DNA of 64,000 nt from JAJPHF01 sp035293805 (lineage in GTDB: Bacteria; Chloroflexota; UBA6077; JAJPHF01): assembly GCA_035293805.1 (NCBI GenBank), contig DATGMD010000040.1:124001-188000 (forward strand). The letters are read 5' to 3'. Positions 1 to 7,880 of the stretch are shown here, piece by piece. The stretch's first letter is position 1, and each line of letters opens with the position of its first letter. The notes under the pieces are model-generated. The model was given only the letters and a program-made list of their open reading frames with translations, made no database searches and was not told the DNA's origin. Both the position numbers and the translations under genes were made by a program.

Positions 1-1182
1 CCGCCGGTCCCGTTCGCGGAGAAGCGCGAGCTGTTGGAGCGCAGCGAGGTGGGCCGCGAGTACCTGCGCTACGCCGACCGCAGCCTCGAAGACTTCATCC
101 TCGACCACTTCGAGAACCCGCAGGTCCAGGCGTTCATCGCCTTCCTCGCCGTCATGCGCGGCTTCGAGATCGACGCCCACGGCCTCGGCTTTCTCGTGCC
201 GGGGATGATCGCCTGGGGCGTGAACCCCCAGCTCTGCAAGGGCACCTCCCACCACCTTGCCGACCAGCTGGCCAACATGGTGGTCGCGGCCGGCGGCGAC
301 GTGATCGAGGCGAACGGCGTCGAGCGCATCCTGGTCGAGGATGGCCGCGCGGCGGGCGTGCTGCTGGCGGACGGCACCGAGGTGCGCGCCAGGAAGTTCA
401 TCGCCAGCAACGTGAACCCGCAGGAGACGTTCCTGCGGCTGGTGGGCGAGGACGCGATCGCGCCCGACTTCGCCCAGCGCGTTGGCGGCTTCCGCTACTC
501 GCCCACCACCCCTATCTTCGCCGTCAACCTCGCGCTCCGCGAGCCGCCGCGCTACACCGCCGCCGCGCGCTGCCCCGACGTCGACCGGACGTGCATGTAC
601 ATCGTCGGGCTGGACGAGTACCAGGACGTGCGCGACCTCTACGCCGACTGCCGCGCCGGCCGGCTCCCGCGCAAGCCCTTCATGAACGGCGCCTGCCTCA
701 CGGTCCATGACCCCTCGCAAGCGCCGCCGGGCATGCACTGCGCCTTCACCTGGCAGCTCGCCCCCTACGACCTGGCCGATGGCGGCCCAGCGCGCTGGGA
801 CGCCATCCGCGAGGAGTTCCTGGAGCGGCAGCTGGCGCGCTGGCGCGAGTACGCGCCGAACCTGGACGAGCGCAACATCATCGCGAGGTCGTCGACGACA
901 CCGCTCGACATCGAGCGCCACGACCCGAACATGCGCCGCGGCGACTGGATGGTGGGCGAGCTGAACGCCGAGCAGGCGCTCGACAAGCGCCCCCTGCCCG
1001 AGCTGGCCCAGTACCGCACGCCGATCGCGGGGCTGTACCTCTGCGGCTCGTCGTGCCACCCGGGCGGCAACATCACCGGCGCGCCCGGCTACAACGCGGC
1101 GGGCGTCATCGCGCGCGACCTCGGCCTCGTGCCCTGGTGGCAGCCGCACGACGTGCGCGCCCTCTGGTCCGCGCTGCCGTAG
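1..1182 (+). CDS. Phytoene desaturase-like FAD oxidoreductase, 5' truncated
   Basis: The reading frame is open from base 1, so the N-terminus with the FAD dinucleotide-binding motif lies outside the window; 393 residues remain. The C-terminus holds GLYLCGSSCHPGGNITGAPG, the typical FAD-contacting end of the phytoene dehydrogenase/PYROXD2 family (COG1233), which desaturates or isomerises isoprenoid-like substrates but whose members often have unknown substrates. A middle stretch rich in Rossmann-type elements (LADQLANMVVAAGGDVIEAN, then a region ending in ASNVNPQETF) is also typical of this family. The next gene, also a flavoprotein, follows after 212 bases on the same strand. No carotenoid synthase gene lies nearby, so a carotenoid role is not supported; a general FAD-dependent oxidoreductase is the safe reading. 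Confidence 0.85.
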   Translation, partial: PPVPFAEKRELLERSEVGREYLRYADRSLEDFILDHFENPQVQAFIAFLAVMRGFEIDAHGLGFLVPGMIAWGVNPQLCKGTSHHLADQLANMVVAAGGDVIEANGVERILVEDGRAAGVLLADGTEVRARKFIASNVNPQETFLRLVGEDAIAPDFAQRVGGFRYSPTTPIFAVNLALREPPRYTAAARCPDVDRTCMYIVGLDEYQDVRDLYADCRAGRLPRKPFMNGACLTVHDPSQAPPGMHCAFTWQLAPYDLADGGPARWDAIREEFLERQLARWREYAPNLDERNIIARSSTTPLDIERHDPNMRRGDWMVGELNAEQALDKRPLPELAQYRTPIAGLYLCGSSCHPGGNITGAPGYNAAGVIARDLGLVPWWQPHDVRALWSALP

Positions 1183-1394
1183 GCTGTCACGCGGCATCGG
1201 GCAGCTTCGTCCCCTAACTGGAGAGCTGGCGAGGCGCCACCACAGAGATTCAGAGCGCCCCGCGATCCGAATTTGATCCGGGCACGGGCATCTAACGTAC
1301 CTGAGACGGGATAGGGACGGGGCGCTGCTTGCTGCGCCCTGCCCGGGCGCCACCCGGCCGGGATTCCGGCGCTGCCACTTAGAGGAGATTAACG

Positions 1395-2879
1395 ATGACT
1401 GATGCACAAGGCGGCGGCCCCAGCGTTGCGCCATCGTTCTCGCGCGCCGGCCGCGGTCACGCCATCGTCGTCGGCGGCAGCATGGCCGGGCTGCTAGCGG
1501 CGCGGGTGCTCGCCGCCCACTTCGACCGCGTGACCCTCGTCGAGCGCGACACCTTCCCCGACGCGCCCGAGTTCCGCAAGGGCGTGCCGCAATCGCGCCA
1601 CGTCCACGTCCTGCTGGGGCGAGGCCAGCAGCTCATGGAGCGCTTCTTCCCCGGCCTGCTGGCCGAGCTGGCCGCCGCGGGGGCGCCGACGATCATGTGG
1701 CCGACGGAGATGCTCTGGCTCATGCCGGCGGGCTGGTCCAAGCGGTTCACCCCCGGCACGCCGTTCGTGTCGATGAGCCGCGAGCTGCTGGAGTGGTGCG
1801 TGCGGCGTCGCCTGGCCGCCTCGCCCCGCCTCGCCTTCCTGCCGGCGCACGACGTCGTCGGGCTCGTGGCGAGTCCCGACGGCACGGCCATCACCGGCGT
1901 CGAGCTCCGGGCGCGCGGCGGCAGCGCGGACGGCCTCGCCCCCACCCAGCGCCTGGCCGCCGATCTCGTGGTCGACGCCAGCGGCCGCGGCTCGCACACG
2001 CCGCGCTGGCTGGAGGCGCTCGGCTACGAGCCTCCCGCCGAGACGCGCATCAACTCGTTCCTAGCCTACGCCAGCCGCTACTACGCGCCGCCCGGGGGCT
2101 TTCAGGCTGACTGGAAGGGCCTGTTCTTCAACGCCAAGCCCCCCAGCATCCCTCGGGGCGGCGCGCTGTTCCCGGTCGAGGGCGAGCGCTGGCTGGTCAC
2201 GCTCGCGGGCATCGGCGGCGACGCGCCGCCCCTCGACGAGGCGGGCTACCTGGCCTTCGCGCGCCGCCTGCGCAGCCCCATCATGTACGAGGTCATCCGT
2301 CGCGCGCGGCCCCTCTCGCCCATCGTCGGCTATCGCCGCACCGAGAACCAGTTGCGCCACTACGAGCGCCTGCGCCGCTGGCCCGAGCGGCTCCTGGTCA
2401 GCGGCGATGCCGTCTGCGCTTTCAATCCCATCTATGGCCAGGGCATGACCGTGGCGGCCGTCGACGCGCTGGCCCTCCACCGCTGCCTGCGCGCCCAGGA
2501 GCGCCGCCAGCCCGACGGCGACCTGACCGGGCTCGCGCGGCGCTTCCAGCAGGCCGTGGCCGAAAGCAGCGCGACCCCGTGGCTCATGGCGACCGGCGAA
2601 GACCTGCGCTACCCGACCACCGAGGGCGCGCGGCCCGGCGTCGTCACCCGCCTGCTGCACCGGTACCTCGACCGCGTGAACCTGGCGGCGACCGACAACG
2701 TGACCGTGAACCGGGCGTTCGGCCAGGTGCTCAACCTGCTCGCGCCGCCCAGCACGCTGTTCCGGCCCAACGTGCTGCTGCCGGCGCTGCTTGCGGCACG
2801 GGATGGGCACGACGACGGCGTGCCGCCGACGACCACCCCCTTCCCCGACCAGCCGGCCCTGGAGGTGGTGAGCGCATGA
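1395..2879 (+). CDS. FAD-dependent oxidoreductase (hydroxylase-like)
   Basis: A 494-residue flavoprotein. Residues about 22-50 carry the dinucleotide-binding fold HAIVVGGSMAGLLAARVLA followed by an acidic residue (VTLVERD), and the second FAD motif VSGDAVCAFNPIYGQGMT sits near residue 336. This layout is that of PHBH-type or geranylgeranyl-reductase-like FAD enzymes (UbiH/COG0654 superfamily) that oxidise aromatic or lipid substrates. The start is supported by GAGGAGAT eight bases before ATG. Its stop overlaps an ATG (ATGA at 2876-2879), which points to translational coupling with the downstream SCP2-like gene. The exact substrate cannot be read from the sequence. Confidence 0.85.
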   Translation: MTDAQGGGPSVAPSFSRAGRGHAIVVGGSMAGLLAARVLAAHFDRVTLVERDTFPDAPEFRKGVPQSRHVHVLLGRGQQLMERFFPGLLAELAAAGAPTIMWPTEMLWLMPAGWSKRFTPGTPFVSMSRELLEWCVRRRLAASPRLAFLPAHDVVGLVASPDGTAITGVELRARGGSADGLAPTQRLAADLVVDASGRGSHTPRWLEALGYEPPAETRINSFLAYASRYYAPPGGFQADWKGLFFNAKPPSIPRGGALFPVEGERWLVTLAGIGGDAPPLDEAGYLAFARRLRSPIMYEVIRRARPLSPIVGYRRTENQLRHYERLRRWPERLLVSGDAVCAFNPIYGQGMTVAAVDALALHRCLRAQERRQPDGDLTGLARRFQQAVAESSATPWLMATGEDLRYPTTEGARPGVVTRLLHRYLDRVNLAATDNVTVNRAFGQVLNLLAPPSTLFRPNVLLPALLAARDGHDDGVPPTTTPFPDQPALEVVSA

Positions 2880-2922
2880 GTGCGGCGATCGAGAGCCCCC
2901 CCCGTCGGCGGCGCGGCCGGCT

Positions 2923-3231
2923 ATGCTCGTCCCGCAGGCCCGCACCAACGGGGCGCTGCAAGCGGCCGCCCGCGACGCCGACGTGCGCTACGAGATCGCC
3001 GTTCGGGGCGGGCCGCGCTTCGTCTGCCACTTCGCGCGCGGCGCGCTTCGCGTCGAGCCGCCCGCGGCGGGCCGCGTGGACTGCCGCCTCACCGTGGCGC
3101 CCGTGCCCTCCCTGCTCATCGCCTACGGCCGCGCCGGCCAGTGGCCCGCCATCCTGCGCGGGCAGATGCGGGCCGGCGGCCGCAAGCCCTGGCTCGCCCT
3201 GCGTCTCAAGCGCCTCCTCCGTCCGGCGTAA
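2923..3231 (+). CDS. SCP2-like sterol/lipid-carrier domain protein, apparent frameshift at N-terminus
   Basis: The product resembles a small SCP2 sterol-carrier domain: an acidic/basic beta region (VDCRLTVAPVPSLLIAYG) followed by a hydrophobic helix ending in LRGQMRAGGRKPWLALRLKR, the usual end of SCP2 proteins. The ATG at 2923 has no ribosome binding site. A better start is the ATG at 2876, which overlaps the stop of the upstream flavoprotein gene (ATGA), but that frame runs into a different frame after a run of eight C at 2895-2902. Adding one C, or a -1 slip there, joins the two frames into one protein beginning MSAAIESPPPSAARPAMLVP. So the gene is either a sequencing or assembly indel, a true frameshift, or slippage. 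The 3' end overlaps the convergent hydrolase gene by 26 bases. Confidence 0.6.
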   Translation: MLVPQARTNGALQAAARDADVRYEIAVRGGPRFVCHFARGALRVEPPAAGRVDCRLTVAPVPSLLIAYGRAGQWPAILRGQMRAGGRKPWLALRLKRLLRPA

Positions 3232-4105
3232 CCCCGAGGCCTACGGCGGCGGCGTTATCCGTTGGCTCCGCGGCCCCACTCAGGAACTCGCGCACCACGG
3301 CCGCGAAGGTGGCGGGCCGCTCCTCCGCGAGCACATGGCTGGTGCGTGGGACGACCACGACGTGGCTCTCGCCGGGGATCAGCGCCTGCATCTCGGCGGC
3401 GCTCGCGGCGCTGAGAGCGGCCGCCTCCCCGCCGCGCACGATGAGCGTCGGGCAGCGCAGCGCCCGCAGGTCGGCGCGAAACTCGTCCGCCGGTCGCATC
3501 TGCCCTCGGACGCGCTTGTCCCACTTCCACGTGAGCCGGCCATCGGGGCCCGGGCGGACGCTCCAGCGCGCCAGCCGCCGCAGATACGCCGCGTCGATCG
3601 TGGGGTAACGCTCGCGCAGCACCCGAATCGCATGGTGGAGGTCGTCGAAGGTCCGCTGCGGGCGCGCGGCGAGGACCGGATCGAACGGCTGCGTGGGGCC
3701 AACGTCCGGCCCCATGTCCACGACGACCAGCCGCTCCACGCGCTCCGGGCGCGTCGCGGCATAGCTCACCGCCACGCGCCCGCCAGCTGAGTGGCCCACC
3801 AGCGGGAAGCGCTCCAGCCGCTGGGCATCGACCCAGGCCGCGAAGTCTGCAACGTAGTGCGGCGTGCCGTAACCGTCGTCGCTCCAGTCACTATCCCCGT
3901 GGCCACGGAAATCCGGCGCCAGCAGGCGGTAGGGCGGTGCCAGGTACGGCGCGGCCCGGCTCCAGATGTAAGCGTGGGCGCGAATGCCGTGCAGTAACAC
4001 CAGCGGCGGCCAATCGGGGCCCCCCCACTCCAGGTGATGAAGCCGCAGGCCCTTCAGCAGGGTATGACCGCGGCGGAGCGTCACGTCGCGCGTGCGAGTA
4101 GGCAA
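3206..4105 (-). CDS. Alpha/beta hydrolase
   Basis: A 299-residue alpha/beta hydrolase. It shows the oxyanion-hole segment PPLVLLHGIRAHAYIW near residues 33-48, the nucleophile elbow GHSAGG (Ser nucleophile in FPLVGHSAGGRVAVSYA), an acid region around CPTLIVRGGEAA and a C-terminal His in VVPRTSHVLAEE. I chose the TTG at 4105 because AGGAGAGG lies just upstream and the open frame further upstream has no homology-like sequence; this gives the usual family size. Substrate is unknown: esterase, C-C bond hydrolase or haloperoxidase-like activity would all fit. It is transcribed toward the SCP2-like gene and overlaps it at the 3' ends. Confidence 0.8.
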   Translation of the reverse strand: MPTRTRDVTLRRGHTLLKGLRLHHLEWGGPDWPPLVLLHGIRAHAYIWSRAAPYLAPPYRLLAPDFRGHGDSDWSDDGYGTPHYVADFAAWVDAQRLERFPLVGHSAGGRVAVSYAATRPERVERLVVVDMGPDVGPTQPFDPVLAARPQRTFDDLHHAIRVLRERYPTIDAAYLRRLARWSVRPGPDGRLTWKWDKRVRGQMRPADEFRADLRALRCPTLIVRGGEAAALSAASAAEMQALIPGESHVVVVPRTSHVLAEERPATFAAVVREFLSGAAEPTDNAAAVGLGVTPDGGGA

Positions 4106-4585
4106 TTTCCTCTCCTGCGTCACGGTTCGGATCGCCAACGCGTCCGCGGCGGCGTGTGCCGCCGACGCTCCTGGCCGGTCCGCCGCTGGCTGCCTGGCCG
4201 GCCCGGTGGACCGGCGCCGCGGGCGATACGAGTCTTGAGCCGGCTCAAGGCCCGGATCCGAGCCGGCCGACTGCCCATCCTGGCCGGCACCGCGCGGCGC
4301 TCGCCGCAAATCGCCTGCGGTGGCGAGCGGGCGGCGCCACGACGATACCGCATTCTGCGTGGGGCTGACCACGCCTGCTGCCGCCCGGCGCGCCAACGAG
4401 CGATACCCCCGCGCTCGAGGCGCATTTGGCGCGTGGCTGCCGCTCCGGCCCACGGCTCCGGTGCGGGCGGCGCTGCCGGGTAGAATCTGTAAAGGGCACG
4501 ATTCGTTACGACCAGGCGTCGACCCGGCGCAAACGGGGGACTGCGCCCGGCTGACACCATTCCCTCACATTGGCGGGGTAGGCAG
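4106..4585. other. Divergent intergenic region, 480 bp
   Basis: No coding sequence is supported. It contains the palindrome at 4234-4249 and a -10-like TAGAAT at 4481-4486 that could serve the downstream epoxide-hydrolase-like gene; no matching -35 is visible. Confidence 0.4.
4234..4249. promoter_or_regulatory. 16-bp perfect palindrome, possible operator
   Basis: CTTGAGCCGGCTCAAG is a perfect palindrome in the divergent gap between the two hydrolase genes. Its size and position would suit a dimeric repressor site, but no regulator gene is in the window and the site occurs once here, so this is a weak call. Confidence 0.25.
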
Positions 4586-5479
4586 TTGTTCGACGAGGCG
4601 GCACTCGCGCATCGCTACGCCGACCTGGACGACGTGCGCCTGCACTACGTTGAGGCGGGCGAGGGCCGGCTCGTGGTGCTGCTGCACGGCTTTCCCGAGT
4701 TCTGGTACTCCTGGCGGCACCAGCTCGGTGCCCTCGCCGCCGCGGGCTACCGCGTCGTCGCGCCCGACATGCGTGGCTACAACCTATCCAGCAAGCCCCG
4801 CGGGGTGCGCGCCTACGACGTGGACCGTCTCGCCCGCGATGTTGCTCGCCTGATCGCGCACTGCGGCGTCGGCCACGCCGCGGCGGTCGTCGGCCATGAC
4901 TGGGGCGGCGGTGTCGCCTGGGCTGCTGCCATGCGCTACCCGGCGCTGGTGGAGCGCCTCGCCATCCTCAACGTCCCGCACCCGGTGCGGCTGCTGGAAG
5001 GCCTGCGCACCCTGCGGCAGCTTCGGAAGTCGTGGTACATCTTCTTCTTCCAGCTGCCGTGGCTCCCCGAGGCTTGGTTCCGGGTCGGCGATTTCGCCGT
5101 TCTGCGCCGCGTCTTCCGCCAGGACCCCGCGCGGCCCGGCGCGTTCACTGAGGCCGATATCGCCCGCTACATCGCGGCGATGGCCCGGCCCCGAGCGCTC
5201 ACAAGCGCTATCAACTACTACCGGGCCTTCGTGCGCAAAGGGCCCCGCGAGGGCTTGCGCGCGACCCGGCGCGTCGACTGCCCCGTCCTGGTAATCTGGG
5301 GCGAACAGGACCGCTATCTTGGTCGGGAGCTAGCGGCGCCGCCGCGCGCCTGGGTGCCGTACGCGCGCGTCGAGCGCTTGCCCGACGCTAGCCACTTCGT
5401 CCAGAACGATCGCCCCGAGCGCGTCAACGCGCTCCTGCTGGACTTCCTGAACGCGCCCGCGCCGTTCAACAGACTTTAG
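4586..5479 (+). CDS. Epoxide hydrolase-like alpha/beta hydrolase
   Basis: 297 residues with the full epoxide-hydrolase signature: HGFPEFWYSW at 34-43 (HGxP oxyanion loop), GHDWGG at 103-108 with Asp105 as the expected nucleophile in place of Ser, an acid in VIWGEQDRYLG and the catalytic His in DASHFVQNDRPE near the C-terminus. Family knowledge: such enzymes hydrolyse epoxides to diols, or remove halide or fluoride when they belong to the related dehalogenases. The start is a TTG at 4586, with the weak SD-like GGGG about ten bases upstream. It stands alone, followed by a strong hairpin at 5678-5712. A cytosolic detoxification or catabolic role is inferred. Confidence 0.85.
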   Translation: MFDEAALAHRYADLDDVRLHYVEAGEGRLVVLLHGFPEFWYSWRHQLGALAAAGYRVVAPDMRGYNLSSKPRGVRAYDVDRLARDVARLIAHCGVGHAAAVVGHDWGGGVAWAAAMRYPALVERLAILNVPHPVRLLEGLRTLRQLRKSWYIFFFQLPWLPEAWFRVGDFAVLRRVFRQDPARPGAFTEADIARYIAAMARPRALTSAINYYRAFVRKGPREGLRATRRVDCPVLVIWGEQDRYLGRELAAPPRAWVPYARVERLPDASHFVQNDRPERVNALLLDFLNAPAPFNRL

Positions 5480-5677
5480 CCTGGGGGCTGGCGGCCCGCC
5501 GGCGAGCCTGTGGGCCCGCGGTCTGCCGCGCCCCAGCTCGCGCCTGTCGGCGCTTGCCGGCACAGCCCGCGGCCCGCATACCATCACGGCGAACTCTGTG
5601 CCAAGCCGGGCCTGGGTTCCCGCGGTGGCCCGCCACGCCTGCTGACGCCACGTCTCGCCGGTCTACCGAAAATAAAG

Positions 5678-5712
5678 GACGCCGCCCGGCTAGTTATTGG
5701 CCGGACGGCGTC
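5678..5712. terminator. Hairpin, likely factor-independent-like terminator or repeat
   Basis: A 13-bp stem (GACGCCGCCCGGC at 5678-5690 against 5700-5712, one mismatch) with a 9-nt AT-rich loop. There is no T-run after it, so termination strength is uncertain. It lies 199 bases after the epoxide-hydrolase-like gene. Confidence 0.4.
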
Positions 5713-5739
5713 ACGTAATGGGGGGCTTTCCTGCGAGCG

Positions 5740-5916
5740 TTACGACGGGCCGCGTCCCACGAACGTCGGCCAATCGCTGTAGCTGTCGACGACTGTGAGT
5801 GGCACCGTCATCGCCTGCCCGGCGGTCACTGGGTGGATGCGGCGCACTGCTGCAGCCCCGCCGCCTGCCACCTCCGTGTGCCGGGTTGCCGGTTCTCCTG
5901 CTGAATGGGGTTCTGC
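5740..5916 (-). pseudogene. Decayed C-terminus of a secreted protein (WPTFVG module)
   Basis: On the minus strand the last codons read GQAMTVPLTVVDSYSDWPTF followed by VGRGPS and a stop at 5740. The intact secreted protein at 46806-48458 has VVLTVTDACGPWPTFVGGG at the matching place, just before its low-complexity tail. Upstream of about 5900 the similarity disappears and the frame has no signal peptide or ribosome binding site. I read this as the remnant of a related gene; the 5' limit given is approximate. Chance similarity is possible because the match is short, about 20 residues. Confidence 0.4.
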
Positions 5917-6358
5917 GCGGTCGGATTCGGGCGCATGGCGGGGCCAATGCCGCTCGGGGTCTCGGCCGAAACCATCGCGGTCGAGCCACTCTCCCGCCAC
6001 CAGGCGGACAGGAGCAGCGCGCGCGCCCAGCCAGGGCAGCAGTTTGCGCATACCCCCGAACCCTTCGCGGCCGCGTGTGGCGACGCATGGCGACTCCCCA
6101 AGCGTCGCACGGCCTCACCGCTCTAGAGCCATTATGGCGGCTGGCCGCCACCGGGCCATCCGCGTTTGGTGCGATTTTTCCATTGAAATCCGGCCCGCCG
6201 GCCATCCGCTCGGAGTAGCCCCGCGATCATCCAAGCAGACGAACCAAATCATCGTCACGGATGACGCGGCCCCGTGCGGGGGCCGTTGCCAATTCGCGCG
6301 GGGGCGACGCCGGCCCATGGCCACGGTTCGCTGGATGGCGACGGCGCGGCACAGACCG

Positions 6359-6364
6359 TATAAT
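6359..6364 (+). promoter_or_regulatory. Possible -10 box of tRNA-Leu
   Basis: TATAAT lies 47 bases before the tRNA 5' end. The -35 position (TGGCGA) matches the consensus poorly. Confidence 0.35.
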
Positions 6365-6411
6365 CGTCGTGGCACGTGGCGGACTGCCTGGGTCTGCGCC
6401 CGCCGCGGCGA

Positions 6412-6495
6412 GCCGGGGTGGCGGAATTGGCAGACGCACCGCACTCAAAATGCGGCGGGCTTACGCCCGTGTGGGTTCGAGTCCCACCCTCGGCA
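6412..6495 (+). tRNA. tRNA-Leu(CAA)
   Basis: An 84-nt class II tRNA. The acceptor stem GCCGGGG pairs with CCTCGGC (one G-U), followed by discriminator A. The D arm contains GGCGGAATTGGCAGACGC; the anticodon stem CCGCA/TGCGG encloses the loop CTCAAAA, giving anticodon CAA for UUG codons. The long variable arm CGGGC-TTAC-GCCCG and the T arm GTGGGTTCGAGTCCCAC are intact. CCA is not encoded. Confidence 0.97.
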
Positions 6496-6692
6496 CTCAG
6501 CTCCCGGCTCAGTGACCTGTCACCGGGGGACGCCGCTTCACGCGCGGGCGCGGGTTTCGCACGCTCCAACCTCTCGGCGGCCGGCTGACCGCCTCCCGTA
6601 CCGGTGGCCAGCGGTCGGCGGCACCCCCATCCACCCAGCGCGCTGCCGTGCAGATTGGTCTCGTCGAACCGGGCGCCCAAGGGCGGCTCGCC

Positions 6693-6721
6693 TTGCCGTC
6701 GCAGCCTGCCCACACTACACT
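6693..6721 (+). promoter_or_regulatory. Candidate sigma-70-type promoter
   Basis: TTGCCG, 17 bases, TACACT. The -10 ends 30 bases before the ATG of the SBP gene at 6752, a suitable leader length. Confidence 0.45.
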
Positions 6722-6751
6722 TGCGGCAACCCCAACGCGGAGACTGTGTGG

Positions 6752-7831
6752 ATGCAATGGCGAATCTCCTCCCTGCTCACCGTGCTGGGCGTCGCCGTGG
6801 CGGGGTGCGGCGGCGGCGCCGCGCCCGCGGCGCCGCCGCCCACCGCCGGCCCGCCTGCCGCGGCCGCTGCCCCGCCCGCGCTGGTCCCGGTAAAGGCGGG
6901 GCTGCTCGCCTCGGCCTCGGACGCCGGGATCTACGTCGGCGACGAGAAGGGCTTCTATCGCCAGCAGGGGATCGAGATCCAGTACGAGCAAAGCGATACC
7001 GTGAGCACGGTGCCGATGCTCAGCACGGGCCAGATCGACGTCGGGGGGCCGGCGGTCAGCCCGGCGCTGGTCAACGCTTTCATCCGGGGCGTGGACCTGA
7101 AGATGGTCGCCGACAAGGGCTCGATCACGTCGCGGGCGAACAGCTACGCCGCGCTCGTCGTGCGGCAGGACCTGATCGACAGCGGCGCGGTGCGCGACTA
7201 CGCGGACCTGCGCGGGCGCACGGTCGCCCTGCCGCCGCCGCGTGGCGCGAGCCCGAACGCGGTGGACTTCTCGCGGGCGCTCGCGCGCGGCGGGCTGACC
7301 GAGGCCGACGTGAACCTCGTCGAGCTGTCGTATCCCGACATGAACGCGGCGTTCGCCAGCAAGGCCATCGACGTGAGCGAGACGCTGGAGCCGCTGATCA
7401 CGGCCGGCGTCAACCGCGGCCTGTTCGCGCGCTGGAAGACCATCGACGAGCTGACCGACTTCCGCCAGTACGCGGCCATTGGCTATGCGCCCACGTTCTA
7501 TCGCGACCGGCCCGACGTAGCGCGGCGCTTCATGGTTGGCTACGTGCAGGCGGTGCGCGCCTACAACGACGCGTTCTTCAAGGGCGTGAACAAGCCCGAG
7601 ATCGTGGAGATCCTGGTCAAGCACACAACGCTGAAGGACCCGGCGCTCTACGACCAGATCGTGCCGCCGGGCCTGAACCCGGACGGCGCGATCGGGCTCC
7701 AGAGCTTGCAGGACGACGTCGCGTGGTATCGTCAGAGAGGCGTGGTGCAGGACGACCTCGACGTGAGCCGCGTGGTCGACAACCAGTACGTGGACTACGC
7801 GGTGCAGCAGCTTGGCAAGTATCAACGGTAG
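6752..7831 (+). CDS. ABC-type substrate-binding lipoprotein (NMT1/SsuA-like)
   Basis: 359 residues. The N-terminus is a lipoprotein signal (LGVAVAGC, lipidated Cys19) followed by an Ala/Pro linker. The mature part starts like NMT1/SsuA family proteins: VKAGLLASASDAGIYVGDEK then KGFYRQQGIEIQYE, which bind small ligands such as sulfonates, pyrimidines or aromatic acids outside the cell. The end VVDNQYVDYAVQQLGKYQR recurs in three other SBPs of this window (13888, 16630, 34533). It starts a likely operon with the Rieske oxygenase 49 bases downstream and the SDR after that, so its ligand may be their substrate. No permease or ATPase gene is near. Confidence 0.85.
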   Translation: MQWRISSLLTVLGVAVAGCGGGAAPAAPPPTAGPPAAAAAPPALVPVKAGLLASASDAGIYVGDEKGFYRQQGIEIQYEQSDTVSTVPMLSTGQIDVGGPAVSPALVNAFIRGVDLKMVADKGSITSRANSYAALVVRQDLIDSGAVRDYADLRGRTVALPPPRGASPNAVDFSRALARGGLTEADVNLVELSYPDMNAAFASKAIDVSETLEPLITAGVNRGLFARWKTIDELTDFRQYAAIGYAPTFYRDRPDVARRFMVGYVQAVRAYNDAFFKGVNKPEIVEILVKHTTLKDPALYDQIVPPGLNPDGAIGLQSLQDDVAWYRQRGVVQDDLDVSRVVDNQYVDYAVQQLGKYQR

Positions 7832-7880
7832 CCAGGATAGGCACGCCGCAGGGCGGGACGCCCGCTGAAGGAGCCGCAGG

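Larger units (their letters stand above)
5480..6411. other. Gene-poor region, 932 bp
   Basis: Holds the hairpin at 5678-5712, the minus-strand remnant ending at 5740 and a -10-like TATAAT just before the tRNA gene. Several overlapping open frames exist on both strands, as expected at this GC content, but none has a ribosome binding site plus protein-like composition. Confidence 0.5.

Noticed and set aside
5795..6751. Upstream extension of the SBP gene at 6752 through the tRNA gene
   Set aside because: The extension would cross the tRNA and has no start with SD; the lipoprotein signal begins at 6752.
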